Part shown: positions 27,425-41,500 of the stretch, one piece after another | Layout: each line of letters begins with the position of its first letter | How positions within the stretch are numbered: position 1 is the first letter of the stretch | From: Eleginops maclovinus | Taxonomy: Eukaryota; Chordata; Actinopteri; Perciformes; Eleginopidae | Length of the DNA stretch: 64,000 bases | NCBI RefSeq assembly: GCF_036324505.1 | Contig: NC_086363.1 | Coordinates: 13,840,653 to 13,904,652, forward strand | Direction of reading: 5' to 3' | The notes under the pieces: generated by a model | The model's input: only the letters and a program-made list of their open reading frames with translations | Databases searched by the model: none | What the model was told of the DNA's origin: nothing | Program-made: the position numbers and the translations under genes

Positions 27425-30400
27425 CAGGTGTGGAGTTAGGGATCAGGCGTTGTGCTGTAGTAGAGCTTTTTGCCTTCAAGTGGGTCTAAATCCTTTCAAG
27501 AAAGAAAATGTTGATGTTTACATCCTAGCCATGACCCCTTCTTGGCCTCGCCGCTCGAGCATTCCTGCCATAGCTGTGACATCTAGCTAAGCTTTAGGAC
27601 ACCAGGGGGATAGTGAAAACAACGCTTAATCACAGCCACAGGGCACCTCCATGATAACAAAGCAACCCCTTAACCCCTCCGTGTTTGTGTGTGTTCCTTA
27701 ATGCATGTATGCGTATGTGTTTCGTCGTTGCACTGCTCGGATTTCGTGGTCCAAAGGTGCCCTTCCTTCTTAACACTGGGATTCAGGGGCCACAGCACAT
27801 TTATTCTCAATGAGTCACTTATTTAATTTTCTCAGAATCAGTGATGGGCTTGGGCAGGAGTCCCGTTTGGATAATCACAGGTAATTCCACACAGATCTGG
27901 CATATTTACTGTACACCTGGAGGGAGATTCCCAACATATGTTTATCCAATAGGCACTAAATAGAGCTGTCAAAAAACAGAATGCATCTGAAGGTCATGCA
28001 ATGGACAGGACCACCAACCCTACCAGGTCATGCAGCTATGACAGTTTTAACATGCTATACAAAGTTAATCTGATGTACTTCTCAATCGGTTGTGCTTTTG
28101 CTTCAATGTTTCGCTCTTTTTTTGACAGAAAAAAGTCATTCTACACTGGAAATATTTTAAACACAAGACTTATTTCAAGTACAGCAAAGGTCTAAGATCA
28201 CCAACAAACATTTGAACAAATAAGTACTAGCTTTCCTTTGTGTGTTATAAAGCAGTGTACTACATTCTGTTTTGCTGGTGGATGGCTGTGGGTGCAATGC
28301 AGGGCTCTGGCTGCGGACTGCTGTGCTTGAAGGCGATAGGTCAACACAGGTCAACCAAGTCCAGCTAAACAAACATGCGCTATCAAAGAGGAAATTTCCT
28401 GTCCAATCTGCAAGTTTTCTCTTCACAGTTAGTGTACATTCACCAGATTTTCCCAAGGGGACGAGACAACAGGCGTGACTGTTAGTAAAAAGGAACTTTG
28501 TTGATTGGTCACCCTGATGCATATGCCGTAGTTATCTCAAGATTACACATGATTGTAGAGAGAAGAGAGTCAAAAAATGTAACCTTTCAATCCCGGTTTT
28601 GTCATTTGGTATGAGAATAATCTCACAGAAACTGTTATTGTCCTCAAGAACATTTTGGATTTGCATTGACATATAAAACTGTATTTAAAATGATTTATTT
28701 TTTATTTCACGCAAACTCAGACCTAGATAAAGGACTGTATGCAGGCTGTGTCACACAGCAATTAACCACCAGTGAGGGTTTGGCTCTAAAGCCTTGCAAC
28801 GTTTCAAATTGCTTCCCAGCCATAATTCCTCCATACTCAATTACCTGTCACCTCCTCAGACAAAGGACACACTATGGAGGGCTATTTCGTATGCAGACAT
28901 ACAAATACCTATACGCATGCACTCACACCCCACACACAAACACACAGACACACAGACTTACACACCCGAGGAACGATACAATAGTTCTTATGGTTGCTAG
29001 GCGCTGTTGTAATTTATAGTAGGATAGGGTTGCAGGCTTAGCGCCGCATCAGTGTCTTCCAACCAGGTGATGGGCGTCCGCTGACATTTGTTATTTTCCC
29101 TTTAATAGTAAGGTTATTCTGCAACATTCTGAGAAAAGATACTGCAGCACTTGCAGAATGTTTGGAATATAAACAAAACATAGAAATGTTATTAGTACCT
29201 TAGTAGGTGGTGTTATTTTATTGAGGCTAGCACAAATTTTCTGGAACTATTGAGATTTTCAATGGAATTTAATATCAATTTAAGGAGAAACCTGCCAAAC
29301 AACTAGTATTGTACTGGCCAACAATATCACATATTTTGCGAGACTGTCAAAACTTTTCTTAGTGTGCAGATTTTTCTTTTAAATTACATAAACATTTTCT
29401 AGTCCAGAAAACTTATTTTTATAATACAATGTATCTTTTGTGTGCCACAGACCATGCGTTTGTCAGACATTTGGAATGACTACCGTGCTGTCTCACCAAA
29501 ATCATTTTCGGGATTACGTTGCAATTTTAAGATGAACAATCCCATTTTCTTTCTAGATAAAAATCCAACATGTCTTCCTGAGTTCATGTGTGTGTGTTTG
29601 TGTTGCTATGTCTCTGTAGTTGTGTACAAACCTTACTTAAAGTATAAGAGCATGTTCGTGTGACAGTGTGTGTTCATGTTGTATTAATGTGTGCATGTGT
29701 GTTTCACTGAGTGTACCTCCCCCGCCATACTGCAGAGATTTTTCATCACATGAAAGCCAACAGGGGGTGGTATGCATGCAGGGCGAGTCGCTTCCATCTG
29801 CCCTGTCCACTTAAATTAGTGGGGCCTCGCATCCAGCAGCATCTGGTTCCAATATGGAGCCAGGCGGAAGGGTGGGTGCCTCACTGTGCGGCGGAAAATA
29901 CAGCCTACTGTACCTTTAAATAGCCCTCAGGAGGATCGGGACGGATGCTGGCCCTATCGCCCTATCCCAAGATTCTTTGTATCTGGCCTAACACTTCTTC
30001 CCTTTGAAAGAGGACAAATGTACAATTAGGCAGGAATGCCTGCAATGCTGTTTTCCAAGCGTGTGTTCGCAGAGCTGGCCTGAGCAAATGGTGGATCGAC
30101 TGGTGAGAGGTTACGCGCCGTCAACCTCCCTCACTGTTCCGTGGTGAGATGCACCGTCTGAACCTGGCCAGGCTGGGTTTCTCCGGTTCTCCTCGTTCGT
30201 GTTTGGGTTAGCCTCTTGTTGTTCTGGTTCTGCTGCAGTTCGCCAAGCCAGGTCTCTGTCAGCACTCCTCTATGGCACAAGTCTCTAAAGATCCCTCCTC
30301 CTCCTCCTCCTCCTCCTCCTCCTCCTCCTCCTCTTCTTTCCCTGGACGAGAGGCACTTCAGAGCTTACCCATAATTCAAAGGTTTCCATCTCAACCATAA

Positions 30401-33400
30401 TTCACACTGCGCTCTACCCTAACTAAAGGGGCTGTCTGTAACTACGGTGATTGCATGTTTGTCAAACGAATTGTCAGTGGAGCAGACTCAGGAGGTGGAA
30501 GAAGTAGGGCCAGAAACATGATGATGATACGCTTACACACAAGACTGCGCACAATAGTTTCATCCTATACTCATATATGATCTGAAAGACGAACTTAAAA
30601 GACACAACTGTCCTGTAAATATGTGCACAAAGTGTTCAGTGTATAGTGAAACAGTTACCTCCACAGTGTTGGGAAGGAAACATACTGAGTGCATTACGCT
30701 GTGAGGGCTTGACATGGCTCTTATGCTCACATGCCACCGTTTTCCACAACTGTATTGGTGGAAAATTACATTTATGTGATTAAGGTTGGCTATTATGGGA
30801 TACAATTAACTTGACAAACTAGTTTTACGACCCTTTAAAATGTAAAGCACCACTGTAAACAACCAAATAAAGACTAACATGAAACAGAACACAGTAAGCA
30901 AATATTCAGCACCGTTGAGGTTGTGTGTGGAAAGCTCCTTTTGGTTGAAAACATGCAACGGATTAAGAAAAAGTCATAAAATGAGTATGTGCATAAGTGG
31001 TACACGGGTGCAGGAGATTCATTTAAAAGATTAAAAACTTAACTGAAAAAGCAAGAGAAAAGCTGTTTGACAAAAAATGGTATTATAGTAATTATAGTTA
31101 GATATTTAATATATGCTTAACTAAATATATACTACATATTCCTCATTCAAAGTGACTCTGAAAGTACCGTATAAATCAACTAAATGATAATATTATGTAA
31201 TCCGGCACATCTATCTATCCTATAGTGTACTTTGGCTGAAAATATATTGACAGCACAAATCTCATATCCTGTTCAAAGTGCATTTTAAAATGATCCAAGC
31301 TTGCAAAACGTGACAAATCTAACACGACAACTAGCATAATCTGCATCAAAGTAAAAGACTAAAAGAGCACATGGTAAAAAAAAAAAGAAAGAACAAGCAC
31401 ATCTTCTATAGAGAAAGCCACAAATTGTTTAAGAGGCCCTCTGGATTTCCCGAGCACAGGGATTGTGTGTTTGTATTAGCCGTGAGGGAGGAGAACATGG
31501 AGTGAGAAACACAGTGCGATCAGATAAGGCTGATGACAAGGCAGAGAGAATCGATGACAAACTTTTGACAGCTTTGGCCCATGTCTTCAGACCTAGCCGG
31601 CCTGCTGAAATATGGATCGCAGTGTGCCTCCAACACACTCACACACCATGTCAGATTCTAGTGTGATGTGTGAGTGATTAGCCAGGCAAACCACAGAAAA
31701 GTACTGTGGTGCCCATTTCAGAGAAGATAAGTCGGAAATGTCTGGATTTTATTTTTTAAAGGTTCTAAAAAGTGTTAAATATCATCTTACTGAAGAATTC
31801 ACACACAAAGTACTTTTTTGTTTTTCACAGTATCTTTGCCCTTTGACCTTACGTGTTAGGAGAGAACACATACACGGAGCAACAATCAAAGGGCATGTCC
31901 AAAACAGCAGAAAGTTAAACTCTATCTTGTACTTTTCAAATATTATTGAGAGACTTCCCCTATGTAAACAGTCCACCAGCCAAAGACAACCGCCACAAGT
32001 GCTAAGCACCAGGTAATTTTATTAAGTTGTGACTTCCTTTTTTTCCCTTCCTTACATCAGGAGTTCAGAGGTCAAGAGGATCTGTCAGCGGTGACAGAGA
32101 GGATTATGGGTGTAGGCATTCCATTGGCAGTCATTACTGCCCTCCGTCAGCACCCGGTACGCTCTCTCTCCCCTTTTTTCTCATCCTCAGTCTTTCTGTC
32201 TCTTCTCTCTCTCTTGTCCTCTGACAGACTAAGAGGCAATTAGTGTCACATTAGCGATATCCAGGGTATAATTCTTATTCATGCCAATGCTGCTGCTGCT
32301 CTTTTTTTTCTTTCTTTTATAAACAGATGCTTTGTTAGATTTTTCTGTTCTTAAAAAATCTGCATCTTTCCCGATAATCCGGACGGATAAGGGCCCACTT
32401 TATGACTACCATCTTTGTCAACGAATCTCCCCAGAAGTATTCCTCTATAGTAACAGTTCCTTCTGCATTACAATATCCCATCCAAAAACAATACTGAAAG
32501 TGGAGGGAAAATGAGTATGAGCAGCAATGTGAGGTTTGGACCCCTGCACTAGAACCCCAGCCCAGTAGGATTCCTCACATTCCAGCCCGTGCTGGAGCTG
32601 GAGCTGGTAATAGATCTGAGCAGGCCTGCTGGGCTCAGCGTATTGTGGCCTCAGTTTTCTTCTCTGAAACAAGACGGCATTTTTCCTTGTAGGACACCTT
32701 CCTGAGAACAGCCTCAGGTACTGACTTTTCCTCCATAGGTCTTCAAAAAAAAAGCACCCATGCACACATTTCTTCCCTTCCCTTTCTGCCAGAGCCTCCT
32801 CATGCAGCTGTAACAGGATAGTGGGAGTCTGCATCACGGCAGAGCGAGGGGCTGGGTCTCTTTGACAGTAATGCGAGGGACACTTGTTTACCTAACCTTG
32901 TGGGTCACGGTGCAGTTTAGCAGGGAATGAATGACTTCATTTTTAGGGTTTAAATTAAAGGGTTCCTCCTCTCTTGAACTTAAAACAGATTTGTGCATGC
33001 TTTGGAATGAACAAAGCACTCAGTCAGCGTGCAGAGCTTTCTACTGCGGCTGGAACTATAAAACAAAAAGAGGTAAAAAATGACAGTGATGGCAAGAATG
33101 TAGAAGAGAGTACTACTCCTTGGGATGCTCACGTTTGCATTCAATTATAGCATTTCTAAATATCCAAGATCAAGTTAATGCTTCATACATAATTTTAACA
33201 ATTCTTTCATTCGCCCTGACATGGTGTCAGTTACTTCAACAGTTATTGGGCTACGCCATATTTGAGGGAAATTGCTACCTTATGGGCCTTTTAATAAAAA
33301 CCACTGGGTTTTGAATGGGACCTTTTAAAAAGGGGGTAGTGTTTCATTTAGAGTTGGTGGTCATTTTGGCAATGTGATTTTACCACCACGGAGCCTTGGA

Positions 33401-36400
33401 ACCATTAACACTAACACATGGCATCAAGGCCCGCTGTGGTGGTGATCAAGTGCTCTGGAGATGCCTGGACACCATGAGAACACAAATTAGAGCCCATCTC
33501 TCCCGTACTTCCCCCACACCGAAATGTTCGGGCTATAGGAGCACGCTCTCGCTCTCACTCCAGCCTTTCATGCTGTTTGCTCGTCAAAGGGGAATTGATT
33601 AAAGGCCCTTTTTAAATGACTTCCTTTTCAGAGCTATTATTTCCCAATAACCAAAGGAGAGCAGATTGAGATCAGTAGTCTAATCTGTTGTTTCCCTCTC
33701 CTTCTTATTGGTGTTTTTGTTAGGGCCCTGCAAAAAGAGCTCACCCCATTTTTCCTGTCAGTCATCGGGTTGTAATACTGGGGCTCATGGCTGTAACTTA
33801 AGACTGCTCACGCACTCACGCACAGACCTTTTTCAGAGAACAGAGTGAAACAAGTCACTCTCCAAAACCCTCTGACAAATAACCCATGCCACAAAGAACC
33901 TGTAACTCTGCCGCCGAGGGAAAAATGCTTTGAAGCCGCTATAGAAAGGATGGCTTCTTCTCTGGGGCTGATGCAGCGCTGGGTGCAGTTGCTGAACCTC
34001 ACAAAAAGAGGAGGTAATGGCGATCTCCGTAACAATAGAAATCATTGAACTCTTTATCCTAGGAAACAGAAACACAACAACAAAGCGGAGGACAGCATGA
34101 TTGATTTTTTTCCATGAAACCAAACCTTCGTTGTCACCGTAACTATGAAAGCCAAAGCGAGAATATGTTTGGAATGGTAATATGTCATGCTTCTCCGGTG
34201 CAAAATTGAGTTGAAAGTCAAGCTTATCCATAAAAACACATAGCAGATGGGATGAAGAAATGAAAAGATACCGAGGGATGAGGACTCTTTATTCTGTGTG
34301 AGCAGAAACAACGACTGTCCGTCTTACTCAGGGCTCTAATCCCAAGATCTCCCTTAAACTTCAAACATTCCTGTAAACACCTGCTTGTATCTCACCTCCG
34401 CATCAGTGTGGGTAAAAAATACCGCCTGTTCATGTTCGCCTATGCACAGACAAGACCTCCGCTAGCTACCTCTGGACAGTTATTTCTTCTGTAGCCATGC
34501 ATCACATCTCCTCTCAAGATGAAGAGCTCGGGGTAGATGAAAAGCAGACTCTCTGACTCTCTGGGGGGGAAACCCATTGTAAAAGAAGAGACCTTCAGGT
34601 GAGAAAAGTGCGGTTTTGGCAAACAAAAGTTCGATTCATCTAGGTGGTCCCAGACACCCTATCCAAACAGAGCTCTCAGAATGAGCGGCATCAAGATTGT
34701 CTTAAAAACAATGCCGCGGTATGCTCATATCTCTCACTTTAATGATTAATCTGATCGAGCCAACTTTTCATCTGGCGACACCAATGTTGTCTGAGCTCTT
34801 TTGAGTTGTCAGCTGGGACAAGTAATAACAAGAAGTGTTGTGTCTTACAGCCGTTTCAAAATCACCTTCACAAGCTGAGACGCCTGTCTCTCAGACAGTT
34901 GTGATATACAGTACGACGTGACATTAGTGGTTTATCTACTTTGAGATCTTCAGCAAGATACGCTGTCATACTTGGCACTTAAAGCTGATGCATATCAGGA
35001 AGATCAATTGAAAAGTGAGGCTTACATTTTAACGGGGATTCCTCTCCGCTGCTTTGACGTAATTGTTACTTTAAAGTGCTGTAAGTCAAGACAGAGTGCA
35101 GAACTGCCTCTAATACTCTGCATTTTTAAACGCACACTCCTTCATTATGGCTTGGATTGGTGGCTTAGCACTCACTTTTCACTCATTCCTGTTCAGGCTC
35201 TGCGCTCAATCACCTTGCATGCCTGTTTCATGCAACTCTGCCTGACATGCTCCGCTTGCTCCACAGGTCGCCAATTGACCAAGTATAAACGTAAACCCTT
35301 AGCCCCCTGTGCCACTGAGGCGCATGGTGATTTTTTTTACTCAAAACACTGCGTTCAGCATTGATTTCAAGCACCAAAGCACCAGCGCTTTTCAACCACA
35401 GAAGACTTTTCTAATAGTGAAACAAAGCTGGCTTTTGTGCCTTGGTTCTGGGAGGCCGCTCAGTCTTGTCATGTACATGTGAAATTAATTAGGAGGAAAT
35501 ACTAAAACACTTGGGTGGAAATTGCTTTTCACCAGATGGTCTACATATGAGGATCAATTTAGTATTCTTAGCATGGCAAAATGACTATATAACTTTGTTG
35601 CTTGCCTCTTTGATGAAAGCCAATCCGTCACTCAATGCACATAAAAAGAAGTCCGGGTAATATGCTACTGTTTGTTCCACTTTACGGAGTCTTAGGTAAT
35701 GTGATTACTTAACCAGGTTAGGAAAATAGCATGTTTCATTCTGGGGTAAAATTTGACACACTGACAAGAGGCCCAGTGTTCCTCAATGATCCATGCATAA
35801 ACCGAACCAGTGGTCTTTTCCTTGTCCCCTGCCCCGAACGCGAAGAGGCCAAATAATCACAGATAAATCACTGTCGGATGCGAGATAGCCATCGGAGGTG
35901 TTTAGGTAAGTCCGCAGCTGACATCTCATATGTCATGCATATGTTTTTAGTGTGTTTTGGAGAAGAACCAGACTTCACACATGTCTGTTTGTTGCACTGT
36001 GGACATGGATATAAAAAGCACAGCATGCAATGACAAGGCAGGAGCCAAGATGAATCGGGAGATCAGAAACTCTCATTTCTTGCCTTCTGTTTACATTGCC
36101 TGCTCTGCTGCACAATGTCAAAGATGTGTGAGGAACAAGGAAACTACTTTTGATTTAGCTCACTACACTGCCAGCCAGTGGAATTTAAACATCAAGATGG
36201 AACAACCGAGGGGAAAAAGCCTCTCAGTATGGTTGCATTTGTTCAAGCTTAGTCATCTCCTTTGATTGTACCTGACAAAACACACACTGAACCTTAATGC
36301 TTCAACCTCTCTTAATAGTTTTCCTCATTTCCTTGTTTTCAGGATATAATATAACAGCCATTGAAGGAGAGCTGGCCTTGGCTGTCTAAGGCAAAGTGAC

Positions 36401-37699
36401 TACACATTCAAATACAGCAGCTCTCCCCATAGCTTCTGTTGCTCTGTGTATATTTAAGAGAATCCAAGCCATCTGGAGTCTGTTTATTGTATTACAAATG
36501 ACACATAATAGTAATCTGGCATATGATGAGAGAATGTGAATTACAGACGGGGGGCATGAAATGGGTATTAACCTTCATTTGATTTCCTTTAAGGAGGACA
36601 TTTAATTTAAGGCCACATTTTATCTACCTGATTATTCATTACAGTAGGCTCGCCCATAACCCTATGAAACAGGATAAACAGAGGAAACCGCCAATTAAAT
36701 CACATTCCAGGGAAGATTGGGGGGCTTATTGTATACAGAACAGTTGGTTTAGTGACATAAATATTTACACAAACTGCCACGAATTAAGACAAATGTTACC
36801 AGGAAATAGGCTGCATTGTGAGGCCAGAGCGAGGGTTTGTCTACATTTATTTGCCTCTGTTGGGTCCCAAAACAGTTTTTAAAAAGTGAACATAACAAGA
36901 CAACAGTCGCAGCTCTGAGAGTCCACACACTGAATCATCCTGCTAAGCTTGTTCTCTTAACGTGATGTACTTTTCCTTTAAATGTTGAAGGCTTAATGTG
37001 ACGTGACGATTCATTTTCCATTGACATTTACAGCAAATACTAACATGGATCATGTATCTCAAGCAGACAGAGAGAGAGAGAGAGATGGGCGGAGATATGA
37101 ATAGTTGCATCAGACTGGCCCTAGTAGAAGTTAAAGATACATACTGCATGCCCAGGGAGTGGATGTCAGTTAAATGTTTATACAGCTGCTCTGAAGATTA
37201 TTATTATCATGAAACCACACAGCTATAATGTCATTCTGTGGATGCCAGAGTACAATCAGGTCCTCCCTATAGCCTACTAGCCTTCTCTCTCTCTCCCCCT
37301 TTTCAGACAAGTCTGCCGTTCTGCTCCCTCCGGGCTGTACGGCTGGGATCAAACTCAGCACGACACCATGATAATGAAATGTGACAATGAAATGGGTTTG
37401 TTCCGGACTAACTTCTTCCATGTGAAAGCCAGTGTTTGCATTTTGTTCCAGCTGTATACATTTGTAAAAGAAGCGGTTGTTTTTTGGCATAGTTGCAATG
37501 AGCAATGCTACTTAAAGTTGTTCAAATCAAGGATGAGCAAAGAATCATACAGGCAAGTTTCAGCACAACAAAGCTGGTCAACAAATATGGATTACAATTA
37601 TTCACTTCTTTCTAAGGTGAATGTATACAGCTTTAAATGAACACCTATTCCACACAACACAAACTTGTGGTACAACATCAGCAGCGATGTATTGTTCTG
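27425..37699. other. Intergenic, between plcb1 and bmp2b, middle part
   Basis: No gene is recognised. The region contains a moderately GC-rich stretch at about 29,740-30,330 ending in a CTC repeat, a CT-rich patch at about 32,160-32,225, a purine run near 37,068-37,085, and otherwise unremarkable sequence. Several long open frames (for example 32,445-32,837 minus, 33,833-34,231 minus and 34,972-35,364 plus) have no domain, signal or splice context that I can recognise. They are treated as chance. Confidence 0.65.
30294..30333. repeat. (CTC)n trinucleotide repeat
   Basis: About 13 CCT/CTC units at the right edge of a locally GC-richer block. The opposite strand is (GAG)n, a purine tract. Confidence 0.93.
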
Positions 37700-38545
37700 C
37701 ACTTAATGTGTAGCTTTAGCTTAGCTGTAAACAACAGCCTGCACTTACTGATGTTGTTGGCCACTTGGGGGCAGCAGGCACAAACTATAAACATAAATAT
37801 GACATATTATCACCATTTATATTGCAAGTCCACATTTCAATACGTTTTAGCTCTGTTTTGGTCTCCACCAGCACCTTAAAGAAATATCCTGCTATTTAGC
37901 CACAAAATGTTCAAATATGGACACTAGCTTGTCAGTAACTAACTCTGTTGGCTGGTTAGGAATGGTCAGGCAGGGTACACCCGGTTTGTAACATAAACAG
38001 AACTGTTTAAAAGAGGATATGGCCACCAAGATGTCACCCATTAGTTTGTAAACTACAGTTTTGAAATCTTGAGTTGACAGCTTGGTATTTTTTAACCACA
38101 ACTGACATAAAGGGTAGAGCTAAGTACACTCGAATGTGAATGAGACATTTTTAGGAAATCGCCTTTTTTAACAATTAACTTTAATGATCTAAAAACACAC
38201 TTTACTATTCTTAGACAAGGACACGACGACAACAACCAAACTGTACAATAGTGTTGTCCATTTACTCTGACTGGGACTACAATGGGTTAAAACCAAATTG
38301 AATGGTACTGTATATCAAGGAAGACTTTAAACTATTGATTGAGTGCATAAACTCAATGGGAAAATGAACTGAAAGCAACTGAGAAGAAGATTCATTTTCT
38401 CATAGACTTTTATATAATCAACCCTCTATTTCAAGAAAGCTAAGGTGCCCCCTGTTGGCCATTAGAAAGAATGCATGTTTATAGGAACCTAATCATTGGT
38501 TTCACCTTACGGACCCAGAGGTTGCCGCTTGGTTTATAGAAACAT
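37700..38545. repeat. Composite teleost interspersed repeat (about 0.85 kb)
   Basis: A succession of segments matches, from memory, very common teleost repeat sequence. They are 'GTTGGCCACTTGGGGGCAGCA' at 37,756; 'AAGATGTCACCCATTAGTTTG' with 'AGTTTTGAAATCTTGAGTTG' near 38,028-38,076; 'CAAGGAAGACTTTAAACTATTGATTGAG' near 38,316; 'CTCATAGACTTTTATATAATC' near 38,399; 'GCCCCCTGTTGGCCATTAGAAAGAATGCA' near 38,447; and 'ACGGACCCAGAGGTTGCCGCTTGG' ending near 38,532. No transposase is present. Either one long non-autonomous element or two adjacent ones would fit. Divergence from the remembered family suggests an old copy. Confidence 0.65.
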
Positions 38546-41500
38546 TTTTGCTGAAAACAGCTGCTTGTTGACGACAGCCGTGAAAATAAATAGAAAAGGG
38601 ACGTTTATGTTGACTAGAGCAGCTTCACCAATCCCACAGTATGTCGTCATTGTTTAGCCAGGATTTGTTTTAGGCATTATGTGTAATTCTACTTTTATTT
38701 ATTTGGTACAAATGTTGCCTGTGAAGGCACGTTATCACAGTTGACAGCTGCGGTGTAACACGCACAATTTTTATTGGATGTTAAAGGCATTTAAATATAT
38801 ACAATATTAGATGTATTTGAAACATTTTTGCTTCATTCGAGTAATGATGTGGTAATCTTTACCTAATATTATCTAGATACAAAAAACCTCAACACATTCA
38901 TTAAAATAGTTGCTACCCTGGCCTTGCCCTGATTGATACGAGTTGCTCAGCTTCTTGTAACCTTCTCAGTATCTCTGAAGTGATAAAACTGGCAGATTCT
39001 TACAATGTCCTACGTCATGCAATGGTGTAATCTCATTTTGTGTATTTGAAATGTTTTTGGTGTGTAAAGAACATTCGAAGCTACAGTGCGTGTTATTGCT
39101 TATGGCTTGACACTGCAGATGAAATATTTGTTGCTCTTTCATTTAATCCAGCGAGTGATTGATAATGCTGTCAGTCTGTTTTTGCCTGTGAAGGTCACAA
39201 CACTTCTATCAGGATGTTTCTATTTGTCCTTTTGGTTTCCTGAACCTTTAAAAGACCTTTAAAAGGAGCTCCATTTCACGCAGCAGTTTAACTCAGCTGC
39301 ATACACATATTAACATGTTTGAAACCCAGAAGCAGTTGCAATGAGAGCACAAAAAGCCACCCATTATTCCAGGAAGTGTTGCATTAGATCTACATAAACA
39401 ACTATTAATTGAAACCGTCTTTGCTGGAGATGTGTCAGCTCCGTATCCCCTCTCATGTATAGATACTTGCTAAGTGTTTTCCTTCCTTGGCCCGTAAACA
39501 GCTGCTTGTGCTTAAGCGGTAAAATGTAAATCTTGACGCTGGCTGTTTATGTAGCCCAAGCTTCTAATCATGCAGACGTATAATTGAGTGACGCATGGTG
39601 TCTTTATGAGTGGAGCTGCATTCAAAGGGCAGATCCCTGTATTTATGTCTCTCTCTCTCTCTAAAATGGAAGTAACTGCCTCTCATCCAAACTAGCTTGC
39701 TAAATGAAGCATGTGTTTATGTGAATTCCTATTGGAAGTTGTTTAAGTGTGAGGTCTGTAACAGAGCTAAATGTTTCGTACGGGTATACTGATTTTATAG
39801 CTCTGTGGTGTTATTACCCCTAGACCATCATGCATTTAACTTAACTTGATTTTATATGTGTGAGAAGAAGGATAAAAATCATGGGTTTCACTTCAAAAGA
39901 CATGTATTAAGTCACATGAGATTAAAATCTAAAAGAACTGTATCCTTTTTTGGTTTTAAAAACAATATGATAATTACAATGATATGTTAACCAAAGATAC
40001 TGATAATTACAAACTGTACATCTGGATGAAGGAGCAACCCTCACAGGCTGCTTAAAGCCCCGTTATCCCCTATTTAGACAGGAAATCAAAACACAAACAA
40101 ATAAACACTGTGCCAATTTGCCAAATTACGCGCAGCTTCTACTCAGCGACCAACCTCAACGTACTTCTCAATATTTGAAACATGCGAGCAAGGTTTGGAC
40201 CCTGTTTTGTGATCTCTTGAGAGGCCATATAATCTGGGGGTGGACTTGTTGCTCAAATTAGTGGGTAGAGAAGTGTGCCACATGTTCAGTATCCATAAAT
40301 ATTGACTCTGGCTTTCTAGCTGGCCGTCTCTGACCTTGGTGGGTTTCCATTTTGGGAGCAACCTATACGAAATGTGTGCCATTTCCCCACAACCCCTTTC
40401 ATGCACCATGTGCTCAGGCTCTCCATAGCCCGAAGTCGTGCTTCTGCTGTCAAACACATGTGGATTGATGAAGTTTTTATCGGTTTCCAAATTAAAAAGG
40501 CCGCTTGAGCGTATAATTAGAGGTGAGTCGCAGTGACAAATCGTTCCCTGGTTTTCGAGCAAAATCTCTGAAGATTATCTTCTTGTAGGTATGTTATTGT
40601 GTGTTAAGACTACATCTGGCTCAAGGTGGGAGGAATGCAGGCCCTGTGTCTAGCCAAGTTACTGTTAACAGCAGGTGAAAGGCTAATAGTTGGATCTGCA
40701 GTGTCATCTCAGGGCTTCGTCTGCCCCCTGACTCCTGGAATGTACGTGATGACAAGAGGAGGCCACACCATCTACATCCAGAAGAACATGCGTACACACA
40801 CTGCACACGAACTGCACACTTACTTTGGCATGCAAAGAAATGAGCATGGACAATAAACCAAGTCTTCTCGTCTTTCCCAGGATTTAGGTATTAAAACAAC
40901 AAAACACGTACTATCCTAATCTCCCTTAAATAACCTCAAACATTCCCCTTGAATAGATTCATTCAACTTTTATTATAAGTGTAATGTATTACACATTGTT
41001 CTCCCTTAAGGGGGTTTCCATACAAGAAAAAAGATACATCTATTAGCTGAAGCAAAAGTACATGATGGGGGTTTACTGTATATTATTCTTTTGGTTACTG
41101 AAGATGTTTCACCCAAAGGCGAAGGATTAATGGACATACCAGTGAAGAAATCTGACTTTCAAATTAATAGAAAAATATATAATATGCAGGTGAGGGTCAG
41201 TCCTTTATACGAAACCAAGTCTGGGGTAAGAAAATGCTCGATTAATACAATTATTGGCTGCCTTCAATGATCTACTGTGCTGCATTACTGTGCTAACCTG
41301 AATTTTAGCCTAAAAGTGTCTTCAGATTGTCAGAGCGGGTTAAAGATTTATAATGACATGGGTAGGAATATTGAGACTATGGAGTCAAACAGCAACCAGC
41401 AATGGAACAAAAATTAAAAAATCAATCATGGAAGAGAGTGTCCATGTGCTTGAGAACTTTACATGAGTTGTTCCTGAGCACAGGGTGAAGGCCTCAGGGG

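Noticed and set aside
32445..32837. 130-codon minus-strand open frame in the intergenic interval
   Set aside because: No recognisable product; the ATG and stop have no gene context.
34628..34640. GTTCGATTC resembling a tRNA T-arm (B box)
   Set aside because: No matching A box, acceptor stem or anticodon arm at the required spacing upstream.
40143..40562. 139-codon open frame on the minus strand
   Set aside because: No family resemblance and no flanking exon signals that form a gene model. Treated as chance or as part of a non-coding conserved stretch.
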